Shown here piece by piece: positions 21,018 through 33,304 of a stretch of 64,000 bases of DNA; within the stretch, counting starts at the first letter, position 1, and the number at the start of each line of letters is the position of its first letter. Below the pieces are notes generated by a model. It did not search any database. It worked only from the letters and a program-made list of their open reading frames with translations, and was not told the origin of the DNA. Origin of the DNA: Ricinus communis (taxonomy: Eukaryota > Streptophyta > Magnoliopsida > Malpighiales > Euphorbiaceae); NCBI RefSeq assembly GCF_019578655.1, contig NC_063264.1:19208429-19272428 (forward strand). Direction: 5' to 3'. The position numbers and the translations under genes were made by a program.

Positions 21018-22664
21018 AACAAAAATTTATGCTATTTTGCTTTTCCTTTTCCTTTTTATTTTCCTTCTTTATTTTGTTTTACTTTATTTTCATTTCCTTT
21101 AGCATTTTCAATTTTATGTTATTTTCTGTCATTTTTCCTTTCATGTTATGTTATTTTAGTAGAACACTTTGCTTTGCCATCTTGATATGTACATTTAGTA
21201 TGATCTTTAATGTTTATGATGTGCTAGTTATGTGCTATACGCAGTTTTAACTTTTCTAACACTATGGATAGTGTTATACTTAAGTGTGGGGTAGGTATCT
21301 GTGGCTATATCCCTCAATTGTTTAAGGCAATAATAATGGACTATTCTTAGGATGTCAAGACCTAGGTTTTTCATGACATTTAAGTTTAGTTTATTCTTTC
21401 ATAATTAATAACTTAATTCAATTAATTGTCCCTCTCTATCTTTTGTTCTTGAAAGCAATTTCACTGTATTCAATATGTCAATTTGGCCGGGTTAAACCGG
21501 TGTTACTTGATTTCCTTGTAAATTTACAACCTTTGACTGTGAACTTTGATTATGCCAATCTCGTATTCAATCTATGTGATGATTCAATTGATAAGTCTGG
21601 GAACCAATTGCAAATTTTAGCCACCTCAAATGTGAGTTTTTGAACCTAAAATCGAGCATTCATTGTACATTATGCTCATGATTTTTCTTGCTTAAGTGTG
21701 CGCTGTACTTACTTTCATTTCTAGAACTTGCGTTGTAATGTTTGTTGAGGTTACATGAATTTTTGAATACCATTAGATGATTTGGCAACTTAGGATTTCA
21801 CCACATCTTGCCAAAAACCTACCCTCTTTTTTCATTAGTCAGCCAGTTTGAGCCTTAACCTTTTCTTCATAATTTATACCTAATCACTACACATACACCA
21901 TTCTATACATCTATCTTTCCTTTCACCATGTATACTGAGTAATTATGTGTTATGTTTCTTCATTTATGGAATTATAGTGCCTAACGTTGTTCTAAATTCA
22001 CTTAGTCTTTTTTTAGTCGTTCTATAATGCTCCCTTCAATCCAAATTGGATAATTATTCTTATGGTTTATATCACTAATCATGCAGTCCCTATATAAGCT
22101 GCTGTAATATATATACATAGAATGTAAAAAAAAATCTTACTTACTTCTTAGCTCTTAACTCTTCTAAATTTAATTCTTGTGAGCATCTTTTACTTCAAAT
22201 AAGGCTTAGTGAGTATTTTTGTTGTCTTGGCACTCAGTTCCTTCAAATAAGTGCATGATTTATCAGTATACTTTACACTTCTATCCAAATATTCCTACCT
22301 TTACCTCAACCACATCTCAACCCTTGAAAAGACCCTTTAATTTTGGTATTCAATTATTCACGGTAGCAAAGATGACATTGATGAGCAAGCTCATAGTAAA
22401 CAGGTTGTGTGCAGCTGCGTTGAGGGAATTTTCTTATTTACCTTTAAACATTGTGAGTGATTTGAGAGATTCTTATGAGGCATTGGGTCTTAGTCTTTAA
22501 TGCTGAATTGTTACATAAATTGTGCTTCGAGATGGTATTATTATAGTTCTTTCTTAAAGGTGTATAACTTGTTAGTTACTTGAGTTTCATTCTTTATATG
22601 TTGAATAAGGTCGAGTTGTGAACGTTAGCATGGATTTTGAGGGGTGATTGTTGCTTGTGCATGT
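21018..22664 (+). other. E1 3' noncoding region (left of E2)
   Basis: There is no coding signal. The first 230 bp are T-rich. AAGTGTGGGG occurs at 21282-21291. From there to 22640 the region is homologous to E3 33304-31810 (minus), including the 20-mer GCCGGGTTAAACCGGTGTTA at 21486-21505. Its conservation in a protein-poor relative suggests a cis-acting role. Confidence 0.7.
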
Positions 22665-24029
22665 TGATAACGCAATAATATATGCATTTTATATGCTATA
22701 TATATACATTGTTCTTCATGTTATCTTCGTATATTTAATCTTTCAGAGCTATTATTCATTATTTTTGATATTTCTCTCCTCGGGTTTGTTTTGTTTTATT
22801 TTTGTAGGAATTGGCTCGAGTTGCTAGGCATTGGCGAGGATGTTTGTAGTGTCGTTCATGGTCAAGCACGATGTCAAAGAGATACTCATGCCTAGGAGGA
22901 TCTTATATCACGAAACGAGCAAAGGAAGCTACCCCGCGGCCACTCCGCGACTTGGCTTTCAAGGCCAACAATAAAGCAAAGAAACAGTCCACTTCGCCCC
23001 CTACTCGCAGCCTACAATGCCACGCCGTAGCCTGCCCGTGGCTGGATCTGCAAAACTGCATTTTGGACACCTGTCTAGTCAAATTTTTAGGGTGAAAACC
23101 TAGCCAAACTCCTGGATATCCTATGATATAAATAGATTGTGAAAAGAACCTGAAAAGAGGGAGCCCCCTTCTCCTTTTCTCCTTAGTTTTAGGCTATGTT
23201 TTCTTTCTCTATTATGTTACTTTTGTTTATGCTTTGAGATTTATCAAAAAACTCATCATTCATTTATCAATCCAAGTATTTTCCTTTTCCTTTTTAAGGT
23301 GTTATTAATTATCCTTTCTTTTATAATCTATTTTGTTTATTTAACTATCATAAGTGAGTAGTTTTCTAATCTAGGGTTAAGTGAACCCTAGCCATGATTG
23401 ATGTATGATTTGTTCCTTTAATTTTCCAAATTAATTATTTAATTGCTCTTGCTTAATTGATTGTGCATATTCCAATACTAGATTAGGGATAATTAGTATT
23501 ATTATGATTCCATTGTCTTTATCACAATGGGAGTTGGGTTTTGACGGATTTGAATATTTCAATTAAGGACATGAAATTCTCCACGGGAGTAGGTAGAATG
23601 GATTGTTAGGAAGTCAGGGTATTGAGTTTAATGTCTTTAATTTGCATGATTCCATGGGAGTAGGTTTTGATTGCTATTAGGGAAGCCATTGATACTCGGG
23701 AGAGATCTATGGTATTTTATAGGGTTACCTTTCCTTGTGTGAACATATATTTATTTAGTTTGGGGTAGGAATTTATCTTTGCATAAATTATGCTAGTGGG
23801 GATACTTAACTCTAGGTGCTTTTTATCCTTGAATTTATTCTCATTATTATTATTTGCATTATAGATTAATTCTTCCTCAATCATTTATTTGGTTACTTAG
23901 CATTAATTAAAGTCAAGATTAGCTAGTTTTTACTACTTCAGTCTCTAGGGATTCAACCCTTGCTTGCCCGACTACATAGTTAGAAGGTCTAGTTAGGTTA
24001 TTTTTTATAGGCACGTGATAGCCTTGTCA
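22665..24029 (+). repeat. E2 5' LTR (1365 bp)
   Basis: It ends GCCTTGTCA at 24021-24029. Its last 950 bp match 28536-29481 closely. A TATA-like ATGATATAAATAG lies at about 23122-23134. Bases 22665-23077 have no counterpart in the 3' LTR. Confidence 0.85.
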
Positions 24030-24034
24030 GATTT

Positions 24035-24051
24035 TGGCGCCGTTGCTGGGA
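24035..24051 (+). promoter_or_regulatory. E2 primer-binding site (tRNA-Asp type)
   Basis: TGGCGCCGTTGCTGGGA follows the 5' LTR after five bases. It differs slightly from the exact site in E3. Confidence 0.8.
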
Positions 24052-24286
24052 CTGATGGTATTAAAGTAGTTAATTTTGATTTATATTTGCTAAGCTTTAG
24101 GTTTAATAGTGCTTCGGCTATTATTCCTTGTGCTTCTGATCTTTTGTTTATAGTTTTCTTTCTTATTGCATGCAAACTCGACGAACAGGTTCAAAAGATT
24201 TAATCCCTATTGATCTTGAAATCGAGGCTACTGTACGTAAGCAAGGAAGTAAAAGGAGAAGGAATAAGAACAAACAATAAGAAACA

Positions 24287-24550
24287 ATGGCTGAACCACC
24301 GACTGCTAAACCTCTTTGGGAATATGGTGTACCGGATACAACTACCGGTGCGATGTCCAGCATTCTTAGACCTGCAGTTACTGCAACACACTTCAAACTG
24401 AAACCTCAGTTTATTCAGTTCATCTCTAAGGATTCCTTTTCAGGGGGAGTCAATGATTGTCCTGTTAATCATATTGATAGTCTTCAAAGGTTTCGGGTCA
24501 TTTTCCTGGTAACACCGAGCAACCACCTAAGGGTCAAGTTAATGCTGTAA
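24287..24550 (+). pseudogene. gag: E2 gag remnant (N-terminal part; capsid and zinc finger deleted)
   Basis: ATG at 24287 opens an 87-codon frame with 'FKLKPQFIQFISKDSFSGG', equivalent to the E1 'MKPNVIQMVQNSVQFGG' block. After 'VNHIDSLQRF' (about 24490) the sequence jumps to the gag-protease linker. About 1 kb of capsid and zinc-finger coding present in E1 is missing. E2 therefore could not make particles. Confidence 0.75.
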
Positions 24551-24552
24551 CT

Positions 24553-25709
24553 TTGAGGAATAGTAGAGAGCTAGAAGACCTTCCACCGAAGGTAGTTCAA
24601 AAGAAAGCAGTTGTAGTAGAGGAAGAGATGGTTGAAGCTAAGAAGATGATAGAAAAAGAGAAAATTGAAGAGAAGAAGGAGCCCATTGTCATTAAACCTT
24701 ACCAGCCACATGTACCTTTCCCACAACGATTGGCACAGGCAAAGCTAGGAAAGAAATATGGGAAATTTCTAGACATTCTAAAGAAGTTTCAAATCAACAT
24801 CCCATTCCTGGAAGCAATCTCAGAGATGAGCTCCTATGCTAAATTTCTGAAGGACATGCTCTCTAACAAGAGGAAAATCGAAGAGAATGCAACGGTCTCA
24901 CTGACAGCTGAATGCAGTGCTATATTGCAAAACAAGCTTCCAAAGAAGCTAAGAGATCCAATGAGCTATTCCATTCCAATCAAGCTAGGTGACATCGAAA
25001 TAAATAGGCTTTATATGATCTAGGGGCAAGTGTCAGTCTTATGCCCCTATCGATTTGCAAGAAACTTCAGATGGGTGAACTAAAACCCACGCGCATTTCC
25101 CTACAGTTGGCAGAAAAATCAGTGAAATTTCCTTTGGGTATTCTTGAGGATGTTCCACTTAGAGTTGGGAAATTCTTCATCCCTTGTGATTTTATGGTTA
25201 TAGAGATGGAAGAAGATACGCAAGTCCCTATCATTCTAAGGAGACCCTTCTTGGCCACTGCTAGGGCCACTATTGACATGAAGAATGGGAGAATCCCCTT
25301 TGAAGTGGGTGATGAGAAGGTGGAGTATTCACTCACAAGTTCTATGGTTTCTCTTTCTAAGGAGGAAACAATTTATAGTGTGGATGCTCTAGATGAAGTA
25401 GTGGAAGCTAAGGCCGCGAATTTACAACTCGATGATTCATTGCAGACGATCTTAATGGGGAGTGCAGATAAAGAGGATTGGGAAACAAGGGAGTACAAGA
25501 GACTCTTGGAGGAGACACAAGCGCTAGCAGCTGATGAGGCTATCAAGAAAGTGTTGAAACTAAGGGAGTCTAAAGAGAGTACTACGCCTTCTGAGGTAGA
25601 ATTAACACCCCTTCCCTCTAACCTGAAATATGTGTTTATGGGTCCTAATAAGACATACCCTGTTATAATGTTGAACTCAATGACATGCAAACTGAGCAAT
25701 TGCTTGTGA
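24553..25709 (+). pseudogene. E2 gag-pol linker and aspartic protease
   Basis: 24553-25023 encodes a Lys/Glu-rich linker, then 'FPQRLAQAKLGKKYGKFLDI' and 'FLKDMLSNKRKIEE'. A single-base frameshift just before 25020 separates this from the protease frame. The active-site DLGAS codons span about 25018-25032, followed by 'VSLMPLSICKKL' and 'VPIILRRPFLATARATIDM'. The frame drops out again near 25690 at the RT boundary. Confidence 0.8.
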
Positions 25710-27123
25710 ATTTGAGAAAATATAGGAATGTCATTGGGTACACTATTGATGATATTAAGGGTATTAACCCATCTTTCTGCATGCATAAGATCAATCTTGA
25801 GGATGACCATACCTCTTTTATAGAATCTCAAAGAAGGCTTAATCCAAATATGATGGAAGTAGTCAAAAAGAAGGTTCTTAAATTGCTTGATGCAGGGATA
25901 ATCTACCCTATCTCACATAGTAAGTGGGTTAGTCCTGTACAAGTGGTTCCAAAGAAGGGAGGTATGACCATTGTTAAGAATGATAAGGGTGAACAAATCC
26001 TCACTAGAACTGTGATAGGGTGGCGAATTTGCATTGATTATAGGAAATTAAATAAAGCCACCTGAAAAGACCACTTTCCTCTCTCGTTTATTGATCAAAC
26101 GTTAGAAAGATTGGCAAAGCATTCCTTTCTTCTGTTGGTTAGATGGATACTCAGGGTTTTTCCAAATTATTATTGATCCTGTTGATCAGGAAAAGACTAC
26201 TTTTACCTGCCCTTATAGCACCTTCGCTTATCGAAGAATGCCATTTGGATTATGTAATGCTCCTGCCACTTTTTAATGATGCATGATGGCAATGTTCTCA
26301 GGTCTTATTTAGAATTCTATGGAAGTTTTATGGATGACTTCTCAGTCTATGGAACATCTTTTGATGTTTGCCTTAATAATTTGGAAGGGGTGCTCCATAG
26401 ATTTAAAGAAGTCAACTTAATTCTCAATTGGGAAAAATGCCATTTTATGGTACAACAAGGTGTCGTTTTGGGTCATGTTGTTTCTCATAGGGGCATCAAA
26501 GTTGACAGGGCTAAGATAGAGGTCATTGAGCGTTTACCACCGCCTAATTCTGTAAAAGGAGTAAGGAGTTTCCTTGGTCATGCGGGATTTTATCGCCGTT
26601 TTATCAAGGACTTTTCAAAAATTGCTCGACCTCTAACTAAGCTCTTAGGCAAGGATGTTCCCTTTGTTTTTATTGATGTTTGTATTGAGGCTTTTGACAG
26701 GTTAAAGCAAGCTCTTATATCTGCCCCAGTCATGCAATCGCCGGACTGGAATCTTCCATTTGAAATCATATGCGATGCCAGTGACTATGCAGTTGGGGCA
26801 GTATTGGACCAGAGGAAAGATGGATAGCTCCATGCCATCTACTACACGAGCAAAACTATTGATTCGACCCAGATGAACTATGCCACAACCGAGAAGGAAT
26901 TGTTGGTACTAGTGTATGCAATGGAGAAGTTTTGGTCCTATCTGGTTGGATCGAAGGTGATAGTTCACACGGATCACGCAGTATTGAAGTATTTGATGAG
27001 TAAGAAAGATACTAAACCTCGCTTGATTCGGTGGATTTTGTTGTTATAAGAATTTGACTTGGAAATTAAGGACAAGAAAGGAGCCGAAAATGTTGTTGCT
27101 GATCATCTCTCCCGACTTGTCCT
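25685..27123 (+). pseudogene. E2 reverse transcriptase and RNase H
   Basis: RT starts with 'HKINLEDDHTSFIESQRRLNPNM' (about 25783) and 'VSPVQVVPKKGG'. TGA at 26063-26065 and a frameshift near 26130 follow. Adjacent TAA (26274) and TGA (26277) come next, each one C-to-T step from a sense codon. The MDD of the catalytic motif is at 26330-26338, with a one-base loss just before it. RNase H carries 'EIICDASDYAVGAVLDQ' (about 26764) and '[12 protein letters not shown]' (about 26965). TAG/TAA stops lie at 26825 and 27047. Confidence 0.82.
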
Positions 27124-28443
27124 TGATGGCGAAGGTGATAAGGATTCCCCCATCGATGATTCATTTACGGATGAGCAACTTTTAGCTCTAGCTATTAAGG
27201 AGATCCCATGGTATGCTGATATAGCAAACTACTTGGCCAGTGGTACTATTCCTCATGGATATTCATCACAACAAAAGAAGAAATTCTTTAAAGAGGTGAG
27301 GAGACATTTTTGGGACGACCCTTTTCTTTACAAATCTTATGCTGATGGGATGATTAGAAGGTGTATTCCAGAAAGTGAGGTGCCATTCATCATTTCACAT
27401 TGTCACGATTTGCCATGTGGAGGACATGCTGGCACTAGTAAGACTGCAGCAAAGATTCTTCAGTGTGGTTTTTATTGGCCAAGTCTTTTCAAGGATGTTC
27501 ATTAACATGTTAAGTCTTAATAACAACCTCAAGGTGGAATTGTTCGATGTGTGGAGAATAGATTTCATGGGATTGTTCCCTTCTTCTTATGGGAATAGGT
27601 ATATCTTGGTCGCTATGGATTATGTCTTAAAGTGGGTTGAAGCCATAACAACTCCAACCAATGATGCTCGCGTGGTAAGCAAATTCTTTAAAAAGAATAT
27701 TTTCCTCAATTTGGTGTACCACGAGTGTTGATTAGTGATGGAGGCAAGCATTTCTTGGAGAATCGATTTGAGGCGATGCTTAAAAAGTATGGAGTACATC
27801 ATCGAATGGAGCTTTTATATCACCCACAAAGTAGTGGTCAAGTAGAGATTTCTAACCGAGAGATCAAAACCATCTTAGAGAAGACGATTGCAAATTTAAG
27901 GAAAGATTGGTCCGTGAAACTCAATGATGTACTATGGGCTATAGGATAGCATTTAAGACCCCTATTGGCACCACTCCATATCGACCAGTCTATGGGAAAG
28001 CATGTCATCTTCTTGTTAAATTAGAGCATCGTGCATTTTGGGCTATCAAGAGCCTAAATTTCGACTCTCAAATGGTAGGTGAGAAAAGACTCCTGCAACT
28101 TAATGAGCTAGAAGAGATTCGACTTGATGCTTATGAAAGTTCAAGGTTGTACAAGGAGAAGACTAAAAGATGGCATGACTAAGGGATTTTGAGAAGAGAG
28201 TTTAAGGAAGGCGACTTAGTTCTCCTTTTTAACTCTAGATTGAAACTCTTTGCTGGAAAACTTTGCTCTCGATGGTCAAGACCATTCCGAGTTAGTAAGG
28301 TTTTCCCTTATGGTTCAATAAAGCTTTGGAACAGACAAAATGGTACTTTCAAGGTGAATGGTCAAAGAGTGAAACATTACAGAGTCGGTGACCTCATTAA
28401 CGAGAGTGTGGACATCACACTTTCCGACCTTTCACCAGAATGA
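27124..28443 (+). pseudogene. E2 integrase
   Basis: The zinc-binding half '[12 protein letters not shown]' is present at about 27401. The following C-x2-C pair has been deleted at about 27505-27525, with a stop. The catalytic D, D and E are found in '[10 protein letters not shown]' (about 27553), 'LISDGGKHF' (about 27728) and '[10 protein letters not shown]' (about 27835). Frameshifts lie near 27700 and 27945. The C-terminal domain ends at 28441 with 'FKVNGQRVKHYRVGDLI', then TGA. Confidence 0.82.
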
Positions 28444-28535
28444 ATCGCAAAGGAGGCAGAGCTTATGACCTTATAAACAAGCACTTTTGGGAGGCACCCC
28501 AAACTCATTCCTAATTTTTATTTTTATTTTCAAAT
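28444..28535 (+). other. E2 post-pol remnant with conserved box
   Basis: GCACTTTTGGGAGGCACCCC at 28481-28500 matches the post-pol box of E1 and E3. Only about 35 bp follow before sequence equivalent to position 23078 of the 5' LTR. The 3' noncoding region and polypurine tract are gone. Confidence 0.7.
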
Positions 28536-29481
28536 TTTTAGGGTGAAAACCTAGCCAAACTCCTGGATATCCTATGATATAAATAGATTGTGAAAAGAAC
28601 CTGAAAGAGGGAGCCCCTTCTCCTTTTCTCCTTAGTTTTAAGCTATGTTTTCTTTCTCTATTATGTTACTTTTCTTTATGCTTTGAAGATTTATCAAAGA
28701 CCTCATCATTCATTTATCAATCCAAGTATTTTCCTTTTCCTTTTTAAGTTGTTATTAATTATGCTTTCTTTTATAATTTATTTTGTTCATTTAATTATCA
28801 TGAGTGAGTAGTTCTCTAATCTAGGGTTAAGTGAACCCTAGCCATGATTGATGCATGATTTGTTCCTTTAATTCCCCAAATTAATTATTTAATTGCTCTT
28901 GCTTAATTGATTGTGCATATTCCAATACTAGATTAGGGATAATTAGTATTGTTATAATTCCATTATCTTTATCACAATGGGAGTACGGTTTTGACGGATT
29001 TGAATATTTCAATTAAGGACATGAAATTCTTCACGGGAGTAGGTAGAATGGATTGTTAGGAAGTCAGGGTATTGAGTTTAATGTCTTTAATTTGCATGAT
29101 TCTACGGGAGTAGGTTTTGATTGCTATTAGGGAAGCCATTGATACTCGAGAGAGATCTCTGGTATTTTATAGGGTTACCTTTCCTTGTGAACATTTATTT
29201 AATTAGTTTGGGGTAGGAATTAATCTTTGCATAAATTGTGCTAGTAGGGATACTTAACTCTAGGTGTTTTTTATCCTTGAATTTATTCTCATTATTATTA
29301 TTTGCATTATAAATTAATTCATCCTCAATCGTTGATTTGGTTACTTACTTAGCATTAATTAAAGTCAAGATTAGCTAGTTTTTACTACTTCAGTCTCTAG
29401 GGATTCGACCCTTGCTTGCCCGACTACATAGTTAGAAGGTCTAGTTAGGTTATTTTTTATAGGCACGTGACAGCCTTGTCA
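28536..29481 (+). repeat. E2 3' LTR, missing its first about 413 bp
   Basis: It matches 23078-24029 of the 5' LTR with small differences (for example an extra ACTT near 29345). The junction occurs in shared TCAAATTTTTAGGG, so the loss may have used short homology. Confidence 0.85.
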
Positions 29482-29523
29482 CATATATTGAGTTATTGAT
29501 TGCTTGAGGACAAGCAAAAGCTT

Positions 29524-29538
29524 AAGTGTGGGGTGATT
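29524..29538 (+). promoter_or_regulatory. E1 polypurine tract region
   Basis: AAGTGTGGGG at 29524-29533, then TGATT, immediately precedes the 3' LTR start at 29539. The same 10-mer adjoins the LTR in E3. This is the expected plus-strand primer position. Confidence 0.7.
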
Positions 29539-30317
29539 TGATATGCATCATTTTGTACATATTTACATGCCCAATTATTTATATTTTTGTGCATAGTTAT
29601 CTTGTTTTATGCCAGAATCACCTGTGTTTTGGTTCCTTTCATGTTTCAGGTCATTATCGAGGGACATTATAAGTAATCGAGGGAAATACGCGCAATTACA
29701 AACCATAATCCATCAAATTGAGCAAGGACTAGCATTCCAAGGTTGAGAACGGCCTAGACTCGGCCGTGCTAAACCATCAAATAGTTGCCCTTCAAGAGTG
29801 CCATTTTGGCACGGTTTCCGAAGCCACCACGGCCCGTGGTGGCTCAGCACCGGTTAGGGCACAGCCTGGAAGAAGTCGCGAGTTGCGGAACGCGGAGGTC
29901 TAGCACGGCCTGGACTCCGCCCTTGCTGATCAGCACGGGCTTGACCACGGCTGTGTTGAAAGAATTATATAGGTAAAAATGATTTGTTGAATTAGGGTTT
30001 GATTTTCTAACTTGATTTCACATATACAAGCTTAAGCCATCTTCTTCCAAACTTAAATACTCGACCTTAGAAGATCATTTCATCTATTGAAAGAAGGATT
30101 ACAATTGTTTTAACATCAAATTGAAGATCAAGATAAGATTTGGGAGCATTCAAGAGGCAAATTAGGGTTTATCATTCTGAATTGGGAATTTAGGGTTTTT
30201 CATCCAACTTGAAGAAGAAGGGTGTACATGCCTTCAATTTACTTTTCTGAATCTATTCTTTACTTTGTGTTGCTTATTAGTATGAGTATCTAAATTTGTC
30301 AAACCCATTAGGGTTCC

Positions 30318-31794
30318 TGATGTGTGCTACTCGTGTTAGCTACAATCTAAGGCAGTGTACCTATCGATGCAGTCTAGCACTAATGGCGAGTATCAAGGTC
30401 GTATTCCTCGGGAAAGCGAAAGCCCAGAGTTACTCCTTTGTTCTTTGTTATATTAACCTAAAATGGATGATGAATAAATTCTAAACTAACTATTAACTAC
30501 GAGCTAAGTTCTAAGGGAGATGCAGGAGTAATTGATAAGTGAAATAATCAAGACAAGAAGACAAACCCAAAGGGAATCCAAACTAGTTGGCATCCGAACA
30601 AAAGATAAAGGATCAGTGAGTCTAATTATGCTACCCGTGGATGAATTCTTAACCGAATTCGGTTTCTCTCTCGAGATAACTGAATTCCTAAACCTAATAA
30701 CCTAAAGTTGGAATCTCTTCCTAACGATTGATTCTTAAATTAGCATTAAGCTTTAATCCGCCTCTATTAAGCTTTGTTAATTCTTAATCCGGCTAGTTAA
30801 TTATCCTTATCTCTAGCGATTATTAACCGGTTCTTATTATTCAAAGTTCCAATTGCCAAACGGATTTCTCAATCTCATAAAGCAATCTAAACATCACAAT
30901 TCACAACGCGTCTCATGAATAATGCATAATCTTATTCATACCGAAAACAAGAAGAATACAAAACCAACTCAAACAATCCAACAATATAATATCAAGCCAA
31001 CATAGTAAAGAAATCCCAATGGATTAAATCAGTCTAGCTAAACATGTTCATGTTTAAAACAATCTAGGAAATCAATTACAATGAAAGAATAATGAAAATA
31101 AAACATGTACACCCTTTTCCCTCGAATTGGATGAATACCCAAATCCGGATCTACACTTTGATTAATCTCCCAAACTGCCTCTTGAATTGCTCCACTACTG
31201 TTTTGCACTCGGAATCTTACGATTTCGGGATTCTTACTCACTGCAACTCTCTCTCGCACTCAGTATTGTGCAGAAACCGAACCAGCCACTAGGGCTTAAT
31301 GTCACTTCTTTCCCTCCTCTTTTTCTTAAGAAAAACTCATTTTTTCTTATATATTTAACTCAGTGACGAAGTCCAGGCCGTCTTTGAAATATGGATCTCG
31401 CAGTAGGGTTTCACCACGTGTTCCTCCACGTGTTAACCACCACGGGCCGTGTTTCTCCCCGTGTTGGCCACCACGGGCCGTGCTGGAGGCCGTGGTGGCT
31501 ACGAAAACCGTGCCCAAAGTGCCAATTTCAAGAATCAAAGCCAATGGTTGAGCACGGCCAGAGTCTAGGCCGTGCTCAATGTATGCATTGCGGGCTCTTG
31601 TCCGATCTTGATGAATTCTCGTCCGTTTCCGCACGTATTGATCTATAATTGCTTAAACAACGATGAGGGTCCTATAAATGTTCCTGAAATGCAAAAGAAC
31701 ACAAAACACGGGTGATCTGGGAATAAAAGCACAATAATTGCTAAGAAAATACGCAATAATATGCAAGCAAATATGTATAAAACTATGCTCATCA
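30318..31794 (-). repeat. E3 3' LTR (own orientation)
   Basis: 1477 bp. It is nearly identical to 35045-36523 over most of its length. Differences concentrate at about 31120-31480, in and near the CACGG-rich module. It belongs to the same LTR group as S2 and S3. Confidence 0.9.
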
Positions 31795-33304
31795 AATTAC
31801 CCCACACTTAAGCTATTGCTTGTCCTCAAGCAATTAACAACTCACCTCATAAACTACAGTTAGCAATTCCTTTCAGTTTATGCCCCTAGTCCACAACAGA
31901 GAGTATTCAACACATCTCAAAGGATACTCAATCATAAATCAAATTACAAATCATTAACAAAGGATGGAAATAATATTAATGCATGAGTAACTTAAATGAC
32001 AACTCAACACCAACATCATGAACCAATGCCTTACAGGGATCACTCAAGTCGCTCAAAGTGTATATTAGGTAAATAACAAATCCCTCAAAGCAAATGCACA
32101 AGACCCGCTCACCATAAGCTTGCTTATAAATCATATCTTCGCCATCGCGGAATAAGTAAATACCAAAATCAAAGGGTCTTTACCAAGGTTGTAATGGGGC
32201 TAGGGTAAAGGTACGGAGATTTGGACAGAAGTTTGAAAATGCTGGAATTCGTGCGATAAACAATATTATATGCTCAAAGGATTAAATGCCTAAGATCACG
32301 AAAAGAATCATTCACTAAAATCCCTACTTCATAGAATAACGCTCGCAAATGCTCTAAATCCAATAAAAAGATAAATAATTAAAGAAATTTGTTTATTATA
32401 TTTTTTTTTTCTTCTTCTTCTTTTTTCTTTTTTTTTTTTTTTAAAGAAATGAACTAGCAGCTTATTAGCGACCGCCGCATACAACTCGAATAAACATAAA
32501 GAATAACAAATACAAATTGGATCAAGGGGAGCATTTTTAAAATATCAAAAAGATTTAGTGAATTTACCAACATAGCAACTAGCATTTTAATCCCACATAA
32601 AGTCGAACATATCACAGAAAGAAATTCCAGCATAAGGGTAAAGGAAAGATAAATGTAAAGAATGGTATAATTGAAGTGTATAGGTGTAGATTATGAAGAA
32701 AAGGTTAAGAAGGCTCAAAAATTGGCTAACTAATGGAAACATAAGGTGGTAGGCTTTTGGTCAAATGTGGGGAATCCTAAATCGCCCAAATCATCTCATG
32801 GTATTCACAATATTCATGTAACTTCAACACGCATTACAAAGCAAGTTCTAGAAGCAAAGTTAAGTACAATGCACACTCAAACAAGAAATATAAAGAGCAT
32901 AAGCAAAATGAATGCTCAACTGGCTCAAAATCTCACTTTCAGGTGTGGTATTAGGTGCAGTTGGTTCGCAACATCATTAATCGAATCATTATTTAAGAAA
33001 CACATGCATATGATATTATCAACGTTCTAAGTTAAAATTCGACAATTGAAAACAATTAAATAACACCGGTTTAACCCGGCAGGGTTGATGTGTAAAACAC
33101 CATAAATGGTTTTCCAAGGACAATGAACAACAAAGAAAAGTAACTACAATTCTATAAATCAAGTCATCAATCAGCTCAAAATTAGCATACTCAAGTGCAT
33201 AAAAACACAATGTCCTAACATCTCCTAAAAATACACAACACCTAGCCATAGCAATTAAAAATCCATATGAGAGATTAGGGTTTACCCATAAGCACCCCAC
33301 ACTT
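31795..33304 (-). other. E3 3' noncoding region with polypurine tract
   Basis: On the minus strand it runs from AAGTGTGGGG (33295-33304) to a second AAGTGTGGGG at 31800-31809 next to the LTR. It aligns with E1 21282-22640 plus 29487-29538 and includes the exact 20-mer TAACACCGGTTTAACCCGGC at 33061-33080. A T-rich tract lies at 32400-32442. No coding potential is supported. Confidence 0.75.

Larger units (their letters stand above)
22665..29481 (+). mobile_element. E2: second Athila-like Ty3/gypsy element, nested in the E1 3' noncoding region
   Basis: The 6817-bp element starts TGATAACG and ends CTTGTCA. Flanks are CATGT (22660-22664) and CATAT (29482-29486), one mismatch. The 5' LTR is 22665-24029 and the 3' LTR is truncated (28536-29481). 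PBS, residual gag, protease, RT-RH and integrase follow in gypsy order. Its LTRs are unrelated to those of E1, and its proteins are a distinct branch of the same lineage. It has no ORF3. Confidence 0.88.

Noticed and set aside
21014..21250. Phe/Leu/Ile-rich ORF suggesting a membrane protein or envelope transmembrane segment
   Set aside because: The DNA is a T-rich tract directly after the ORF3 stop. Hydrophobicity follows from TTT/CTT/ATT codons. There is no conserved counterpart in E3.
22871..23095. 74-codon ORF in the E2 5' LTR
   Set aside because: It lies in the LTR U3 and is missing from the truncated 3' LTR. No domain was recognised.
31347..31648. ORFs in the E3 LTR (both strands)
   Set aside because: They lie in the LTR GC module. 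The second LTR at 36136-36444 has indels that change the frames.
32400..32442. Poly(T)/TTC tract as a LINE or SINE tail
   Set aside because: It lies inside the continuous E3 noncoding region, and no LINE or SINE sequence adjoins it.
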